A stretch of 64,000 nt of DNA from Aristolochia californica (taxonomy: Eukaryota; Streptophyta; Magnoliopsida; Piperales; Aristolochiaceae). The DNA lies in assembly GCA_029961685.1 (NCBI GenBank), contig JARWKL010000002.1, forward strand, positions 19,870,908 to 19,934,907. The letters are read 5' to 3'. This document shows positions 24,598 through 37,600 of this stretch, piece after piece; positions within the stretch are counted from its first letter, which is position 1; the number at the start of each line of letters is the position of its first letter. Both the position numbers and the translations under genes were made by a program. The notes beneath the pieces were generated by a model. That model did not search any database. It had not been told where the DNA came from and saw only the letters and a program-made list of their open reading frames with translations.

Positions 24598-26832
24598 ATG
24601 CTAGGATCAATTAGAAATCTCTTTCTTGTAAAATTCCACAAAGCTATTAGGGGTTGTACTGGTGGAATTTCCCAAACATGGATAGAAAAACTTTGGAGTT
24701 CATTTTTAGTGTGTGAAATAGTTTTCTTCACTTACATTTATTATAGTTTTGAAATGTTTTTGCATACATGAACTCTAAAATTCTCTTTTTGTTTACGAGG
24801 AAAGTTTGGATAAAAAAAAATTGAATATCTGAAATGGAAATGAAAAAAGTGCTGAGAGAGTAATTCCTAAAAGTAACTCTGATTTTGAACGATAGGCAAA
24901 AAGTGGGTTGTTTGGCTCTGGTAAATATCCAACCACACGTTAACTTTAGAATTTAATTTTTACTACTCCATGAAATTTTTGGGTCATTCGGTCAGTTGCA
25001 TCTTCAACATGTTTCCTACATGCAAACCCACCACATTTAAAACAAGTTAGGATCAATTATAAATCTCTTTCTTATGAAATTCCACCAAGCTATTAGGGGT
25101 TGTACAAGTGGAATTTCCCAAAGATGGATAGCAAAACTTTGGAATTCATTTTTATTGCGTGAAATAATTTTCTTCACATACATTTATTATACTTTTCTAA
25201 TTTTTTTGCATTCATGAACTCTAAAATTTTCATTTTGTTTACGAAAAAAGTTTGGATATTAAAAAAAATTGAACATCCAAAACGGAAATGCAAAAAATGC
25301 TCAGGGATATAATTCCAAAAAAAATCTCTGATTTTGAAGGATAGGCAAAAGTGGGTTGTTTGGCTTCTGTAAATATCCAACCACACGTTAACTTGAGAAT
25401 TTAATTTTTTCTTCTCCTTGAAATTTTTGGATCATTAGGTCATTTGCATCTTCAACATGTTTCTAGCATGCATACCCGCCACATTTAAAACATGTTAGGA
25501 TCAATTAGAAATCTCTTTCTTATCAAAATTCCCCCTAGCTATTAGGGGTGTTACTCGTGGAATTTCCCAAATATGGATAACAAAACTTTGGAGTTCATTT
25601 TTAGTCCGTGAAAGAATTTTCTTCACATACATTTATTATATTTTTCAAATTTTTTTGCATGAATGAACTCTAAAATTTTCATTTTGTTAACGAGAAAAGT
25701 TTAGATTTGAAAAAAAATTGAACAACCAAAATGGAAATGCAAAAAGTGCTGAGAGAGATAATTCCAAAAAGTATCTATGATTTTGAAGGATAGGCAAAAA
25801 GTGGGATGTTGGGCTCTGGTAAATATCCAACCACACATTAACTTGAGAATTTAATTTTTTCTCCTCCTTGAAATTTTTGGATCTTTAGGTTATTTACATC
25901 ATCGACATGTTTCTAGCATGCATACCCACCACATTTAAAACATGTTACGATCAATTCTAAATATCTTTCTTATAAAATTCCACCAAGCTATTAGGGGTTG
26001 TATTAATGGAATTTCCCAAACAATGATAGCAAAACTTTGGAGTTCACTTTTAGTGTGTGAAATAATTTTCTTCACTTACATTTATTATTGTTTTCAAATT
26101 TTTTTGCATACAAGAACTCTAAAATTTTAATTTTGTTTACGAGAAAAGTGGGACAATTTTGAATTTGAAAAAAAATTGAATATCAAAAATGGAAATGCCA
26201 AAAGTGCTGAGAGAGATAATTCAAAAAAGAATCTCTGATTTTGAAGGATAGGCAAAAAGTCAGTTGTTTGGCTCTGGTAAATATCCAACCACACTTTAAC
26301 ATGAGAATTTAATTTTTTATTATCATAAGGTCATTTGGATCTTCAACATGTTTCTGGCATGCATACCCACCACATTTAAAACATGTTAGGATCAATTAGA
26401 AATCTCTTTCTTATAAAATTCCACCAAGCTATTACTGGTTGTACTAGTCGAATTTCCCAAACAGGGATACCAAAATATTGGAGTTCATATTTAGTGCGTA
26501 AAATAATTTTCTTCACTTACATTTATTACAGTTTTCAGATTTTTTTGCTTACATGAACTCTAAAATTTTTTTTTTTGTTGACGAGAAAAATTTGGATTTG
26601 AAAAAAAATTGAACATCCAAAATGGAAATGCAAAAAGTGCTGAGAGAGATAATTCCAAAAAGTATCTATGATTTTGAAGGATAAGCAAAAAGTGGGTTGT
26701 TTAGCTCTGGTAAATATCCAACCACACGTTAACTTGAGAATTTAATTTTTTCTACTCCTTGAAAATTTTGGATCATTAGGTCATTTGCATCTTCAACATG
26801 TTTCTGGCATGCATACCCACCACATTTAAAAC
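24598..26832 (+). repeat. P-V higher-order unit, five-monomer version
   Basis: Monomers start at 24598 (P), 25044 (Q front with W-like distal half), 25492 (T), 25942 (U) and 26383 (V). R and S are missing. The U monomer is 441 bp because about 17 bp are lost near 26318-26324, where the usual 'ctactccttgaaatttttgg' is reduced between 'aattttttat' and 'tatcataagg'. Confidence 0.8.
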
Positions 26833-29537
26833 ATGTTAGGATCAATTAGAAATCTCTTTCTTATAAAATTCCACCAACCTATTAGGGGTCGTACTAGTGG
26901 AATTTCCCAAACATGGATAGCAAAACTTTCGAGTTCATTTTTAGTGCGCGAAATAATTTTCTTCACTTACATTTATTATAGTTTTTAAATGTTTTTGCAT
27001 ATATGAACTCTAAAATTTTCTTTTTGTTTACGAAAAAAGTTTGGAGAAAAAAAAATTGAATATCCAAAATGGAAATGACAAAAGTGCTGAGAGTGATAAT
27101 TCCAAAAAGTAACTCTGATTTTGAATGATAGGCAAAAAGTGGGTTTTTTGGCTCTAGTAAATATCCAACCACACGTTTACTTTAGAATTTAATTTTTTCT
27201 ACTCCATGAAATTTTTGGATCATACGGTCAGTGTTATCTTCAACATGTTTCTAGCATGCAAACCCACCACATTTAAAACATGTTAGGATCAATTATTAAT
27301 CTCTTTCTTATAAAACTCCACCAAGCTATTCGGGGTTGTACTAGTGGAATTTCCCAAACATGAATACCAAAACTTTGGAGTTCATTTTTAGTGCGTGAAA
27401 TAATTTTCTTCGCATGCATTTATTATAGTTTTCTAATTTTTTTGCATTCATGAATTCTAAAATTTTCATTTTGTTTACGAGAAAAGTTTGGATTTGAAAA
27501 AAAATTGAACATCCAAAATGGAAATGCAAAATTGCTGAGAGAGATAATTTCATAAAGTATCTCTGATTTTGAAGGATAGGGAAAAAATGGGTTGTTTGGC
27601 TTTGGTAAATATCCAACCACATGTTAACTTCAAAATTTAATTTTTTCTACTCCCTGAAATTTTTGGATCATTAGGTCATTTGAATCTTCAACATGTTTCT
27701 AGCATGCATACCCACCACATTTTAAACATGTTAGGATCAATTAGAAATCTCTTTTTTTTAAAATTCGACCAAGCTATTAGGGGTTGTACAAGTGGAATTT
27801 CCCAAACATGGATAACAAAAATTTGGAGTTCATTTTTAGTGAGTGAAATAATTTTATGCACTTACATTTATTATAGTTTTCTAATTTTTTTGCATACATG
27901 AACTTTAAAATTTTCATTTTGTTTACGCGAAAAGTTGGACAAGTTTGGATTTGAAAAAAAATTGAACATCGAAAATGGAAATGCCGAAACTGCTGAGAGA
28001 GATAATTCAAAAAAGTTTCTCTGATTTTGAAGGACAGACAAAAAGTGAGTTGTTTGGCTCTGGTAAATATCCACCCACACTTTAATTTGAGAATTTAATT
28101 TTTTCTTCTCGAAATTTTTTGATCATTAGGTCATTTTCAACTTCAACATGTTTCTTGCATGCATACCCACCACATATAAAACATGTTAGGATCAATTAGA
28201 AATCTCTTTCGTATAAAATTCCTCCAAGCTATTAGGGATTGTACTCGTGGAATTTCCCAAACATGGATAACAAAACTTCGGAGTTAATTTTTAGTGCGTG
28301 AAATAATTTTCTTCCCTTACATTTATTATAGTTTTCAAATTTTTTTCCATACATGAACTCTAAAATTTTCATTTTGTTAACGAGAAAAGTTTGGACTTGC
28401 AAACAAATTGAACATCCAAAATAGAAATGCAAAAAGTGCTGAGAGAGACAATTCCAAAAATTATCTCTGATTGTGAAGGATAGGCAAAAGGTGGGATATT
28501 GGGCTCTAGTAAATATCCAACCACACGTTAACTTGAGAATTTAATTTTTTCTCCTCCTTGAAATTTTTGGATCTATAGGTTATTTGCATCTTCGACATGT
28601 TTCTAGCATGCATACCTACCACATTTAAAAGATGTTAGGATCAATTAGAAATCTCTTTCGTATAAAATTCCACCAAGCAATTAGGGGTTGTACTATTGAA
28701 ATTTCCCAAACATGGCTAGCAAAACTTTAGAGATCACTTTTAGTGTGTGAAATAATTTTCTTCACTTACATTTATTATAGTTTTCAATTTTTTTTTGCAT
28801 ACAAGAACTCTAAAATTTTAATTTTGTTTACGAGAAAAGTGGGACAAGTTTGGATTTGAAAAAAAATTGAACATCCAAATTGGAAATGTCTAAAGTGCTG
28901 AGAGAGATAATTCAAAAAAGTATTTCTGATTTTGAAGGATAGGCAAAAAGTGAGTTGTTTGGCTCGGGTAAATATCCAACCACACTTTAACTTGAGAATT
29001 TAATTTTTTGTCCTCCTTCAAATTTTTGCATCATAAGGTCATTTGCGTTTTCAACCTGTTTCTGGCATGCATACACACCACATGTAAAACATTTTAGGAT
29101 CAATTAGAAATCTCTTTCTTATAAAATTCCACCAAGCTATTACGGGTTATACTAGTCGAATTTCCCGAACAAGGATACCAAAACATTGGAGTTCATTTTT
29201 AGTGCGTAAAATAATTTTCTTCACTCACATTTATTATAGTTTTCAAATTTTTTTGCATACATGAACTCTAAAATTTTTTTTTTTACGAGAAAAGTTTGGA
29301 TTTGAAAAAAAATTGAACATCCAAAATGGAAATGCAAAAAGTACTGAGAGAGATAATTCTAAAAAGTATCTCTGATTTTGAAGGATAAGCAAAAAGTGGG
29401 TTGTTTGGCTCTGGTAAATAACCAACCACACGTTAACTTGAGAATTTAATTTTTTTCTACTCCTTGAAAATTTTGGATCATTAGGTCATTTGCATCTTCA
29501 ACATGTTTCTGGCATGCATACCCACCACATTTAAAAC
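26833..29537 (+). repeat. P-V higher-order unit, six-monomer version (2705 bp)
   Basis: Monomers start at 26833 (P), 27280 (Q), 27728 (R), 28183 (T), 28632 (U) and 29091 (V). Only S is missing. Members share the same private markers as the round beginning at 21000, and P recurs exactly six monomers later at 29538. Confidence 0.83.
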
Positions 29538-32231
29538 ATGTTAGGATCAATTAGAAATCTCTTTCTTATAAAATTCCACCAAGCTATTAGGGGTCGTACT
29601 AGTGGAATTTCCCAAACATGGATAGCAAAACTTTGGAGTTCATTTTTAGTGCGTGAAATAATTTTCTTCACGTACATTTATTATAGTTTTCAAATATTTT
29701 TGCATATATGAACTCTAAAATTTTCTTTTTGTTTACGAGAAAAGTTTGGATAAAAAAAAAATTGAATATCAAATATGGAAATGAAAAAAGTGCAGAGAGA
29801 GATAATTCCTAAAACTCTGATTTTGAATGATAGGGAAAAAGTGGGTTGTTTGGCTCTGGTAAATATCCAACCACACGTTAACTTTAGAATTTAATTTTTT
29901 CTACTCCATGAAATTTTTGGATCATTCGGTTAGATGTATCTTCAACATGTTTCCTGCAAGCAAACCCACCACACTTAAAACATGTTAGGATCAATTATAA
30001 ATCTTTTTCTTATAAAATTCCACCAAGATATTCGGGGTTGTACTAGTGGAATTTCCCAAACATGGATACCAAAACTTTGGAGTTCTTTTTTAGTACGTGA
30101 AATAATTTTCTTCACATACATTTATTATAGTTTTCTAATTTTTTTGCATTCATGAACTCTAAAATTTTCATTTTGTTTACGTGAAAAGTTTGGATTTGAA
30201 AAAATATTGAACTTCCAAAATGGAAATGCAAAAGTACTGAGAGAGATAATTCCAAAAACTGTCTCGGAGTTTGAAGGATAGGCAAAAAATGGGGTGTTTG
30301 GCTCTGGTAAATATCAAACCCCACGTTTACTTGAGAATTTAATTTTTTCTACTCCTTGAAATTTTTTGATCAATAGGTCATTTGGGTCTTCAACATGTTT
30401 CTAGCATGCATACCCACCACATTTAAAACATGTTTGGATCAATTAGAAATATCTTTCTTATAAAATTCCACCAAGCTATTAGGGGTTGTACTAGTGGAAT
30501 TTCCCAAACATGGGTCACAAAACTTTGGAGTTCATTTTTAGTGCGTGAAATAATTTTCTTAAATTAAATTTATTATAGTTTTCTAATTTTTTTGCATACA
30601 TGAACTTTAAAATTTTCATTTTGTTTACGAGAAAAGTTGGACAAGTTTGTATTTGAAAAAACATATAACATTGAAAAAGGAAATGCCGAAAGTGCTGAAA
30701 GAGATAATTCAAAAAAGTATCTCTGATTTTGAAGGATAGGCAAAAAGTGAGTTGTTTGGCTCTGGTAAATATCCAACCACACTTTAACATGAGAATTTAA
30801 TTTTTTCTACTCCTTGAAATTTTTGGATCATTAGGTCATTTTCATCTTCAACATGTTTCTGGCATGCATACCCACCACATTTAAAACATGTTTGGATCAA
30901 TTAGAAATCTCTTTCTTATAAAATTCCACATATCTATTAGGGGTTGTACTAGTCAAATTTCCCAAACATGGATACCAAAACTTTGGAGTCAGTTTTTAGT
31001 GCGTGGAATAATTTTCTTCACTTACATTTATTATAGTTCTCAAAATTTTTTGCATACATGAACTCTAAAATTTTCATCTTGTTTACGAGAAAAGTTTGGA
31101 TTTGAAAAAAAATTGAACATCCAAAATGGAAATGGAAAATGTGCTGAGAGAGATAATTCCAAAAAGTATCTCTGATTTTGAAGGATTGGCAAAAAGTGGG
31201 TTGTTTGCCTCTGGTATATGTCCAACCACAAGTTACCTCAAGAATTTAATTTTTTCTTCACCTTGAAATTTTTGGATCATTAGGTCATTTGCATCTTCAA
31301 CATGTTTCTAGCATGTATACCCACCACATTTAAAACATGTTAGGATCAATTAGAAATCTCTTTCTTATAAAATTCTACCAAGCTATTAGGGGTTGTACTA
31401 GTGGAATTTCCCAAACATGGATAACAAAACTTTGGAGTTCATTTTGAGTGCGTGAAATAATTTTCTTCACTTTCATTTATTATAGTTTTCAAATATTTTT
31501 GCATAAATGAACTCTAAAATTTTCACTTTGTTTAGGAGAAAAGTTTGGATTTGAAAAAAAATTGAACATCCAAAACGAAAATGCAAAAAGTGCTGAGGGA
31601 GATAATTTAAAAAAGTATCTCTGATTTTGAAGGATAGGCAAAAAGTAGGATGTTGGGCTCTGGAAAATATCCAACCACACGTTAACTTGAGAATTTAATT
31701 TTTTCTCCTCCTTGAAATTTTTGGATCATTAGGTTATTTGCCCCTTCGACATGTTTCTAGCATGCATACCCACCACATTTAAAACATGTTAGGATCAATT
31801 AGAAATATCTTTCTTATAAAATTCCACCAAGCTGTTAGGGGTTGTACTAGTGGAATTTCCCAAACATGGATAGCAAAACTTTGGAGTTCATTTTTAGTTT
31901 GTAAAATAATTTTCTTCACTCACATTTATTATAGTTTTCAAATTTTTTTGCATACATGAACTCTAAAATTTTCTTTTTGTTTATGAGAAAAGTTTGGATT
32001 TGAAAAAAAATTGAACATCCAAAATGGAAATGCAAAAAGTGCTGAGAGAGATAATTCCAAAAAGTATCTTTGATTTGTAAGGATAAGCAAAAAGTGGGTT
32101 GTTTCGCTATGGTAAATATCCAACCACACGTTAACTTGAGAATTTAATTTTTTACTCCTTGAAAATTTTGGATCATTAGGTCATTTGCAACTTTAACATG
32201 TTTTTTGCATACATTCCCACCACATTAAAAC
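29538..32231 (+). repeat. P-V higher-order unit, six-monomer version ending in a U/V hybrid
   Basis: Monomers start at 29538 (P), 29982 (Q), 30430 (R), 30888 (S), 31337 (T) and 31786 (U/V hybrid). The Q to T members match 21446 to 22799 at an offset of 8536-8538 bp. The unit at 31786 has a U-type first part (ggatagcaaaac, as at 23248) and a V-type remainder ('gtaaaataattttcttcac', 'ctcacatttatt', 'ttctttttgtttatgag', 'gataagcaaaaag'). Confidence 0.82.
31337..31785 (+). repeat. Representative 449-bp monomer with landmarks
   Basis: This short-form unit can serve as a map of the monomer. Offset 1 is the anchor atgttagg, whose first bases belong to an 8-bp palindrome aacatgtt. Offsets 61-66 are ACTAGT (SpeI). 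Offsets about 155-164 are the T-rich tract before 'gcata'. Offset about 173 begins 'gaactctaaaatttt'. Offsets 205-208 are the 'aagt' where long-form monomers carry 9 extra bases. A poly-A run begins near offset 218. GTTAAC (HpaI) is at 345-350, within the widely conserved 'caaccacacgttaacttgag'. GCATGC/ATGCAT overlap at 424-431, just before 'acccaccacatttaaaac', which leads into the next anchor. The region from the HpaI site through the next anchor to the SpeI site looks best conserved between copies. The middle, from the T-run to 'gataggcaaaaagtg', carries most subfamily markers. Confidence 0.9.
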
Positions 32232-32432
32232 ATGTTAGGATCAATTAGAAATCTCTTTCTTTTAAAATTCCACTAAGCTATTAGTGGTTGTACTAATGGA
32301 ATTTCCCAAACATGGATAAAAAAACTTTGGAGTTCATTTTTAGAGCGTGAAATAATTTTCTTCACTTACATTTATTATAGTTTTCAAAATTTTCAACATG
32401 TTTTTGGCATGCATACCCACCACATTTAAAAC
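32232..32432 (+). repeat. Internally deleted 201-bp monomer
   Basis: The proximal part is normal as far as 'ttattatagttttcaaaat'. It then joins 'tttcaacatgtttttggc' at about 32385-32395. About 248 bp are missing, including the 9-bp-box region, the poly-A run and the HpaI site. The junction lies in T-rich sequence where both sides contain 'ttcaa', which suggests a short-homology deletion. Confidence 0.92.
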
Positions 32433-34670
32433 ATGTTAGGATCAATTTGAAATCTCTTTCTTATAAAATTCCACTAAGCTATTAGGGATTGTACTAGTGG
32501 AATTTCCCAAACATGGATAGCAAAACTTTGGAGTTCATTTTTAGTGCATGAAATAATTTTCTTCACTTACATTTATTATAGTTTTCAAATGTTTTTGCAT
32601 ACATGAACTCTAAAATTTTCTTTTTTTTTATGAGAAAAGTTTGGATAAAAAAAAATTGAATATCCAAAATGGAAATGAAAAAGGTGCTGAGGGAGATAAT
32701 TCCTAAAAGTAACTCTAATTTTGAATGATAGGCAAAAAAGTGGGTTGTTTGGACCTGGTACACACGTTAACTTTAGAATTTAATTTTTACTACTCCATGA
32801 AATTTTTGGATCATTCGGTCAGTTACATCTTCAACATGTTTCCTGCATGCAAACCCACCACATTTAAAACATGTTAGGATCAATTATAAATCTCTTTCTT
32901 AAAAAATTCCACCAAGCTATTAGGGGTTGTACTAGTGGAATTTCCCAAACATGGATACCAAAACTTTGGAGTTCATTTTTAGTGCGTGAAATAATTTTCT
33001 TCACATACATATAGTTTTCTAATTTTTTTGCATTCATGAACTCTAAAATTTTCATTTTGTTTACGAGAAAATTTTGGATTTGAAAAACAATTGAACATCC
33101 AAAACAGAAATGCAAAAGTGCTGAGAAATAATTTCAAAAAGTATCTCTGATTTTGAAGGATAGGCAAAAAATGGGTTGTTTGGCTCTGGTAAATATCAAA
33201 CCCCACGTTAACTTGAGAATTTAATTTTTTCTACTCCTTGAAATTTTTGGATCAATAGGTCATTTGCATCTTCATCATGTTTCTAGCATGCATATCCACC
33301 ACACTTAAAACATGTTAGCATTTGTTAGAAGTATCTTTTCTATAAAATTCCACCAAGCTATTAGGGGTTTTACTAGTCGAATTTCCCAAACATGGAGAAC
33401 AAAACTTTGGAGTTCATTTTTAGTGCGTGAAATAATTTTCTTCATTTACATTTATCATAGTTTTCAAATTTTTTTTGCATACATGAACTCTAAAATTTCA
33501 TTTTGTTTACGAGAAAAGTTTGGATTTGTAAAAAAATTGAACATCGATAATGGAAATGCCGAAAGTGCTGAGAGACATAATTCAAAAAAGTATCTCTGAT
33601 TTTGAAGGATAGGCAAAAAGTGAGTTGTTTGGCTCTGGTAAATATCCAACCACACTTTGACTTGAGAATTTAATTTTCTCTACTCCTTGAAAATTTTCTC
33701 TACACTTTGGTCATTTTCATCTTTAACATGTTTCTGGCATGCATACCCACCACATTTAAAACATGTTTGGATCAATTAGAAATCTCTTTCTTATAAAATT
33801 CCACCGATCTATTAGGAGTTGTACTAGTCAAATTTCCCAAACATGGATACCAAAATTTTGGAGTTCATTTTTAGTGCGTAAAATAATTTTCTTCACTTAC
33901 ATTTATTATAGTTTTCAAAAATTTTTGCATACATGAACTCTAAAATTTTCATTTTGTTTACGAGAGAAGTGGGACAAGTTTGGATTTGAAAAAAAATTGA
34001 ACATCCAAAATGGAAATGCCGAAAGTCCTGAGAGAGATAATTCAAAAAAGTATCTCTAATTTTGAAGGATAGGCAAAAAGTGAGTTGTTTGGCTCTGGTA
34101 AATATCCAACCACACTTTAACTTGATAATTTAATCTTTTATCCTCCTTGAAATTTTTGGATCATAAGGTCATTTGCATCTTCAACATGTTTCTGGCATGC
34201 ATACCAACCACATTTAAAACATGTTAGGATCATATAGAAATCACTTTCTTATAAAATTCCACCATGTTATTACAGGTTGTACTAGTCGAATTTCCCAAAC
34301 AAGGATACCAAAACATTGGAGTTCATTTTTAATGCATAAAATAATTTTCTTCACTCACATTTATTATAGTTTTCAATTTTTTTTGCATACATGAACTCTA
34401 AAATTTTCTTTTTGCTTACGAGAAAAGTTTGGATTTGAAAAGAAATTTGAACATCCAAAATGGAAATGCAAAAACTGCTGAGAGAGATAATTCCAAAAAG
34501 TATCTTTGATTTTGAAGGATAAGCAAAAAGTGGGTTGTTTGGCACTGGTAAATATCCAACCACACGTTAACTTGAGAATTTAATTTTTTCTACTCCTTGA
34601 AAAATTTGGATCATTAGGTCATTTGCATCTTCAACATGTTTCTGGCATGCATACCCACCACATTTAAAAC
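32433..34670 (+). repeat. P-V higher-order unit, five-monomer version with an S/U hybrid
   Basis: Monomers start at 32433 (P), 32871 (Q), 33312 (R), 33763 (S/U hybrid) and 34221 (V). The P unit is 438 bp, with an 11-bp loss at 32760/32761 removing most of 'aatatccaacc'. The unit at 33763 starts like S ('gtactagtcaaatttccc', 'ttcaaaaatttttgcatac') and ends like U (gggacaagt box, 'gccgaaagtcctgag', 'cacactttaac'), skipping T. Confidence 0.8.
33671..33711 (+). repeat. Local micro-duplication replacing part of a monomer
   Basis: The segment reads 'aattttctctactccttg' followed by 'aaaattttctctacacttt', so 'attttctctac' appears twice about 22 bp apart. The second copy stands where other monomers have 'tttttggatcattagg'. 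It looks like a small template-switch or slippage event in a single monomer. Confidence 0.75.
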
Positions 34671-37600
34671 ATGTTAGGATCAATTAGAAATCTCTTTCTT
34701 ATAAAATTCCACCAAGCTATTAGGGGTCATACTAGTGGAATTTCCCAAACATGGATAGCAAAACTTTGGAGTTCATTTTTAGTGCTTGAAATAATTTTAT
34801 TCACTTACATTTATTATAATTTTCAAATGTTTTTGCAAACATGAACTCTAAAATTTTCTTTTTTTTTTTACGAGAAAATTTTGGATAAAAAAAATTGAAA
34901 GTCCAAAATGGAAATGAAAAAAGTGCTGAGAGAGATAATTCCTAAAAGTAACTCTGATTGTGAATTATAGGCAAAAAGTGGGTTGTTTGGCTCTGGTAAA
35001 TATCCAACCACACGTTAACTTTAGAATTTAATTTTTTCTACTCCATGAAATTTTTGGATCATTCGGTCAGTTGTATCTTCAACATGTTTCCTGCATGCAA
35101 ACATACCACATTTAAAACATGTTAGGATCAATTATAAATCTCTTTCATATAAAATTCCACCAAGCTATTAGGGGTTGTACTAGTGGAATTTCCCAAACTT
35201 GGATACCAAAACTTTGGAGTTCATTTTTAGTGCGTGAAATAACTTTCATGACATATATTTATTATAGTTTTCTAATTTTTTTGCATTCATGAACTCTAAA
35301 ATTTTCATTTTGTTTACAAGAAATGTTTGGATTTGAAAAAAAATTGAACATCCAAAACGGAAATGCTACAATGCTGAGAGAGATAATTCCAAAAAGTATC
35401 CCTTATTTTGAAGGATAGGAAAAAATTGGGTTGTTTGGCTCTGGTAAATATCAAACCCCACGTAAACTTTGTGAATTTAATTTTTTCTACTCCTTGAAAT
35501 TTTTGGATGATTAGGTCATTTGCATCTTCAACATGTTTCTAGCATGCATAGCCACCACATTTAAAACATGTTAGGATCAATTAGAAATCTCTTTCTTATA
35601 AAATTCCACCAAGCTATTAGGGGTTGTACTTTTGGAATTTCCCAAACATGGATAACAAAACATTGGAGTTCATTTTTAGTGCGTGAAATAATTTTCTTCA
35701 CTTACATTTATTATAGTTTTCTAATTTTTTTGCATACATGAACTTTAAAATTTTCATTTTGTTTACGGAAAAAGTTGGACAAGTTTGAATTTGAAAAAAA
35801 ATTGAACATCGAAAATGGAAAAGCCGAAAGTGCTGAGAGAGATAATTCAAAAAAGTATCTCAGATTTTGAAGGATAGGTAAAAAGTGAAGTGTTAGGCTC
35901 TGGTAAATATCCAACCACACGTTACCTTGAGAATCTAATTTTTTCTTCACCTTGAAATTTTTCGATCATTAGGTCATTGGCATCTTCAACATGTTTCTGG
36001 CATGTGTACCCACCACATTTAAAACATGTTAGGATCAATTAGAAATCTCTTTCTTATAAAATTCAACCAAGCTATTAGGGGTTGTACTAGTGGAAATTCC
36101 CAAACATGGATAACAAAACTTTGGAGTTCATTTTTAGTGCATGAAATAATTTTCTTCACTCACATTTATTATTGTTTTCAAATTTTTTTGCATAAATGAA
36201 CTCTAAAATTTTCATTTTGTTTACGAGAAAAGTTTGGATTTGAAAAAAAACTGAACATCCAAAATGGAAATGCAAAAAGTGCTGAGAGAGAAAATTTAAA
36301 AAAGTATCTCTAATTTTGAAGGATAGGCAAAAAGTGGGATGTTGGGCTCTGGAAAATATCCAACCACACGTTAACTTGGGAATTTAATTTTTTCTCCTCC
36401 TTGAAATTTTTGGATCATTAGGTCATTTGCCTCTTCGTCATGTTTCTAGCATGCATACCAACCACATTTAAAACATGTTACGATCAATTACACTCTTTCT
36501 TATAAAATTCCACCAAGCTATTAGGGGTTGTACTAGAGGACTTTCCCAGACATGGATAGCAAAACATTTGAGTTCATTTTTAGTGCATGAAATAATTTTC
36601 TTCACTTACATTTATTATAGTTTTCAAATTTTTTTGCATACATGAACTCTTAAATTTTCATTTTGTTTACGAGAAAAGTTGGACAAGTTTAGATTTGAAA
36701 AAAAATTGAACATCCAAAATGGAAATACCAAAAGTGCTAAGAGAGATAATTCAAAAAAGTGTCTCTGATTTTGAAGGATAGGCAAAAAGTGAGTTGTTTG
36801 GCTCTGGTAAATATCCAACCACACTTTAACTTGAGAATTTAATTTTTTCAACTCGAAATTTTTGGATCATTAGGTCATTTTAATCTTCAACATGTTTGTC
36901 GCATGCATACCCACCACATATAAAACATGTTAGGATCAATTAGAAATCTCTTTCTTGTAAAATTCCTCCTAGCTATTACGGGTTGTACTAGTGGAATTTC
37001 CCAAACATGAATACCAAAACTTTGGAGTTCATTTTTAGTGCATAAAATAATTTTCTTCACTTACATTTATTACAATTTACAAATTTTTTTGCATACATGA
37101 ACTCCAAAATTTTCATTTTATTTACGAGAATAGGTTGGATTTGAAAAAAAATTGAACATCCAAAATGGAAATGCAAAAAGTGCGGAGGAGAGAAAATTCC
37201 AAAAAGTATCACTGATTTTGAAGGATTGGCAAAAAGTGGGTTGTTTGGCTCTGGTAAATATCCAACCACACGTTAACTTGAGAATTTAATTTTTTCTCCT
37301 CCTAGAAAGTTTTGGACCTTTAGGTTATTTGCCTCTTCGACATGTTTCAAGCATGCATACCTACCACATTTAAAACATGTTAGGATCAATTCGAAATCTC
37401 TTTCTTATAAAATTCCACCAATTACTAGTGGAATTTCACAAACATGGATAGCAAAACTTTGGAGTTCATTTTTAGCGAGTGAAATAATTTTATTCACTTA
37501 CTTTTATTATTATTTTCAAATTTTTTTGCATACAAGAACTCTAAAATTTTAATTTTGTTTACGAGAAAAGTGGGACAAGTTATGATTTGAAAAAAAATTG

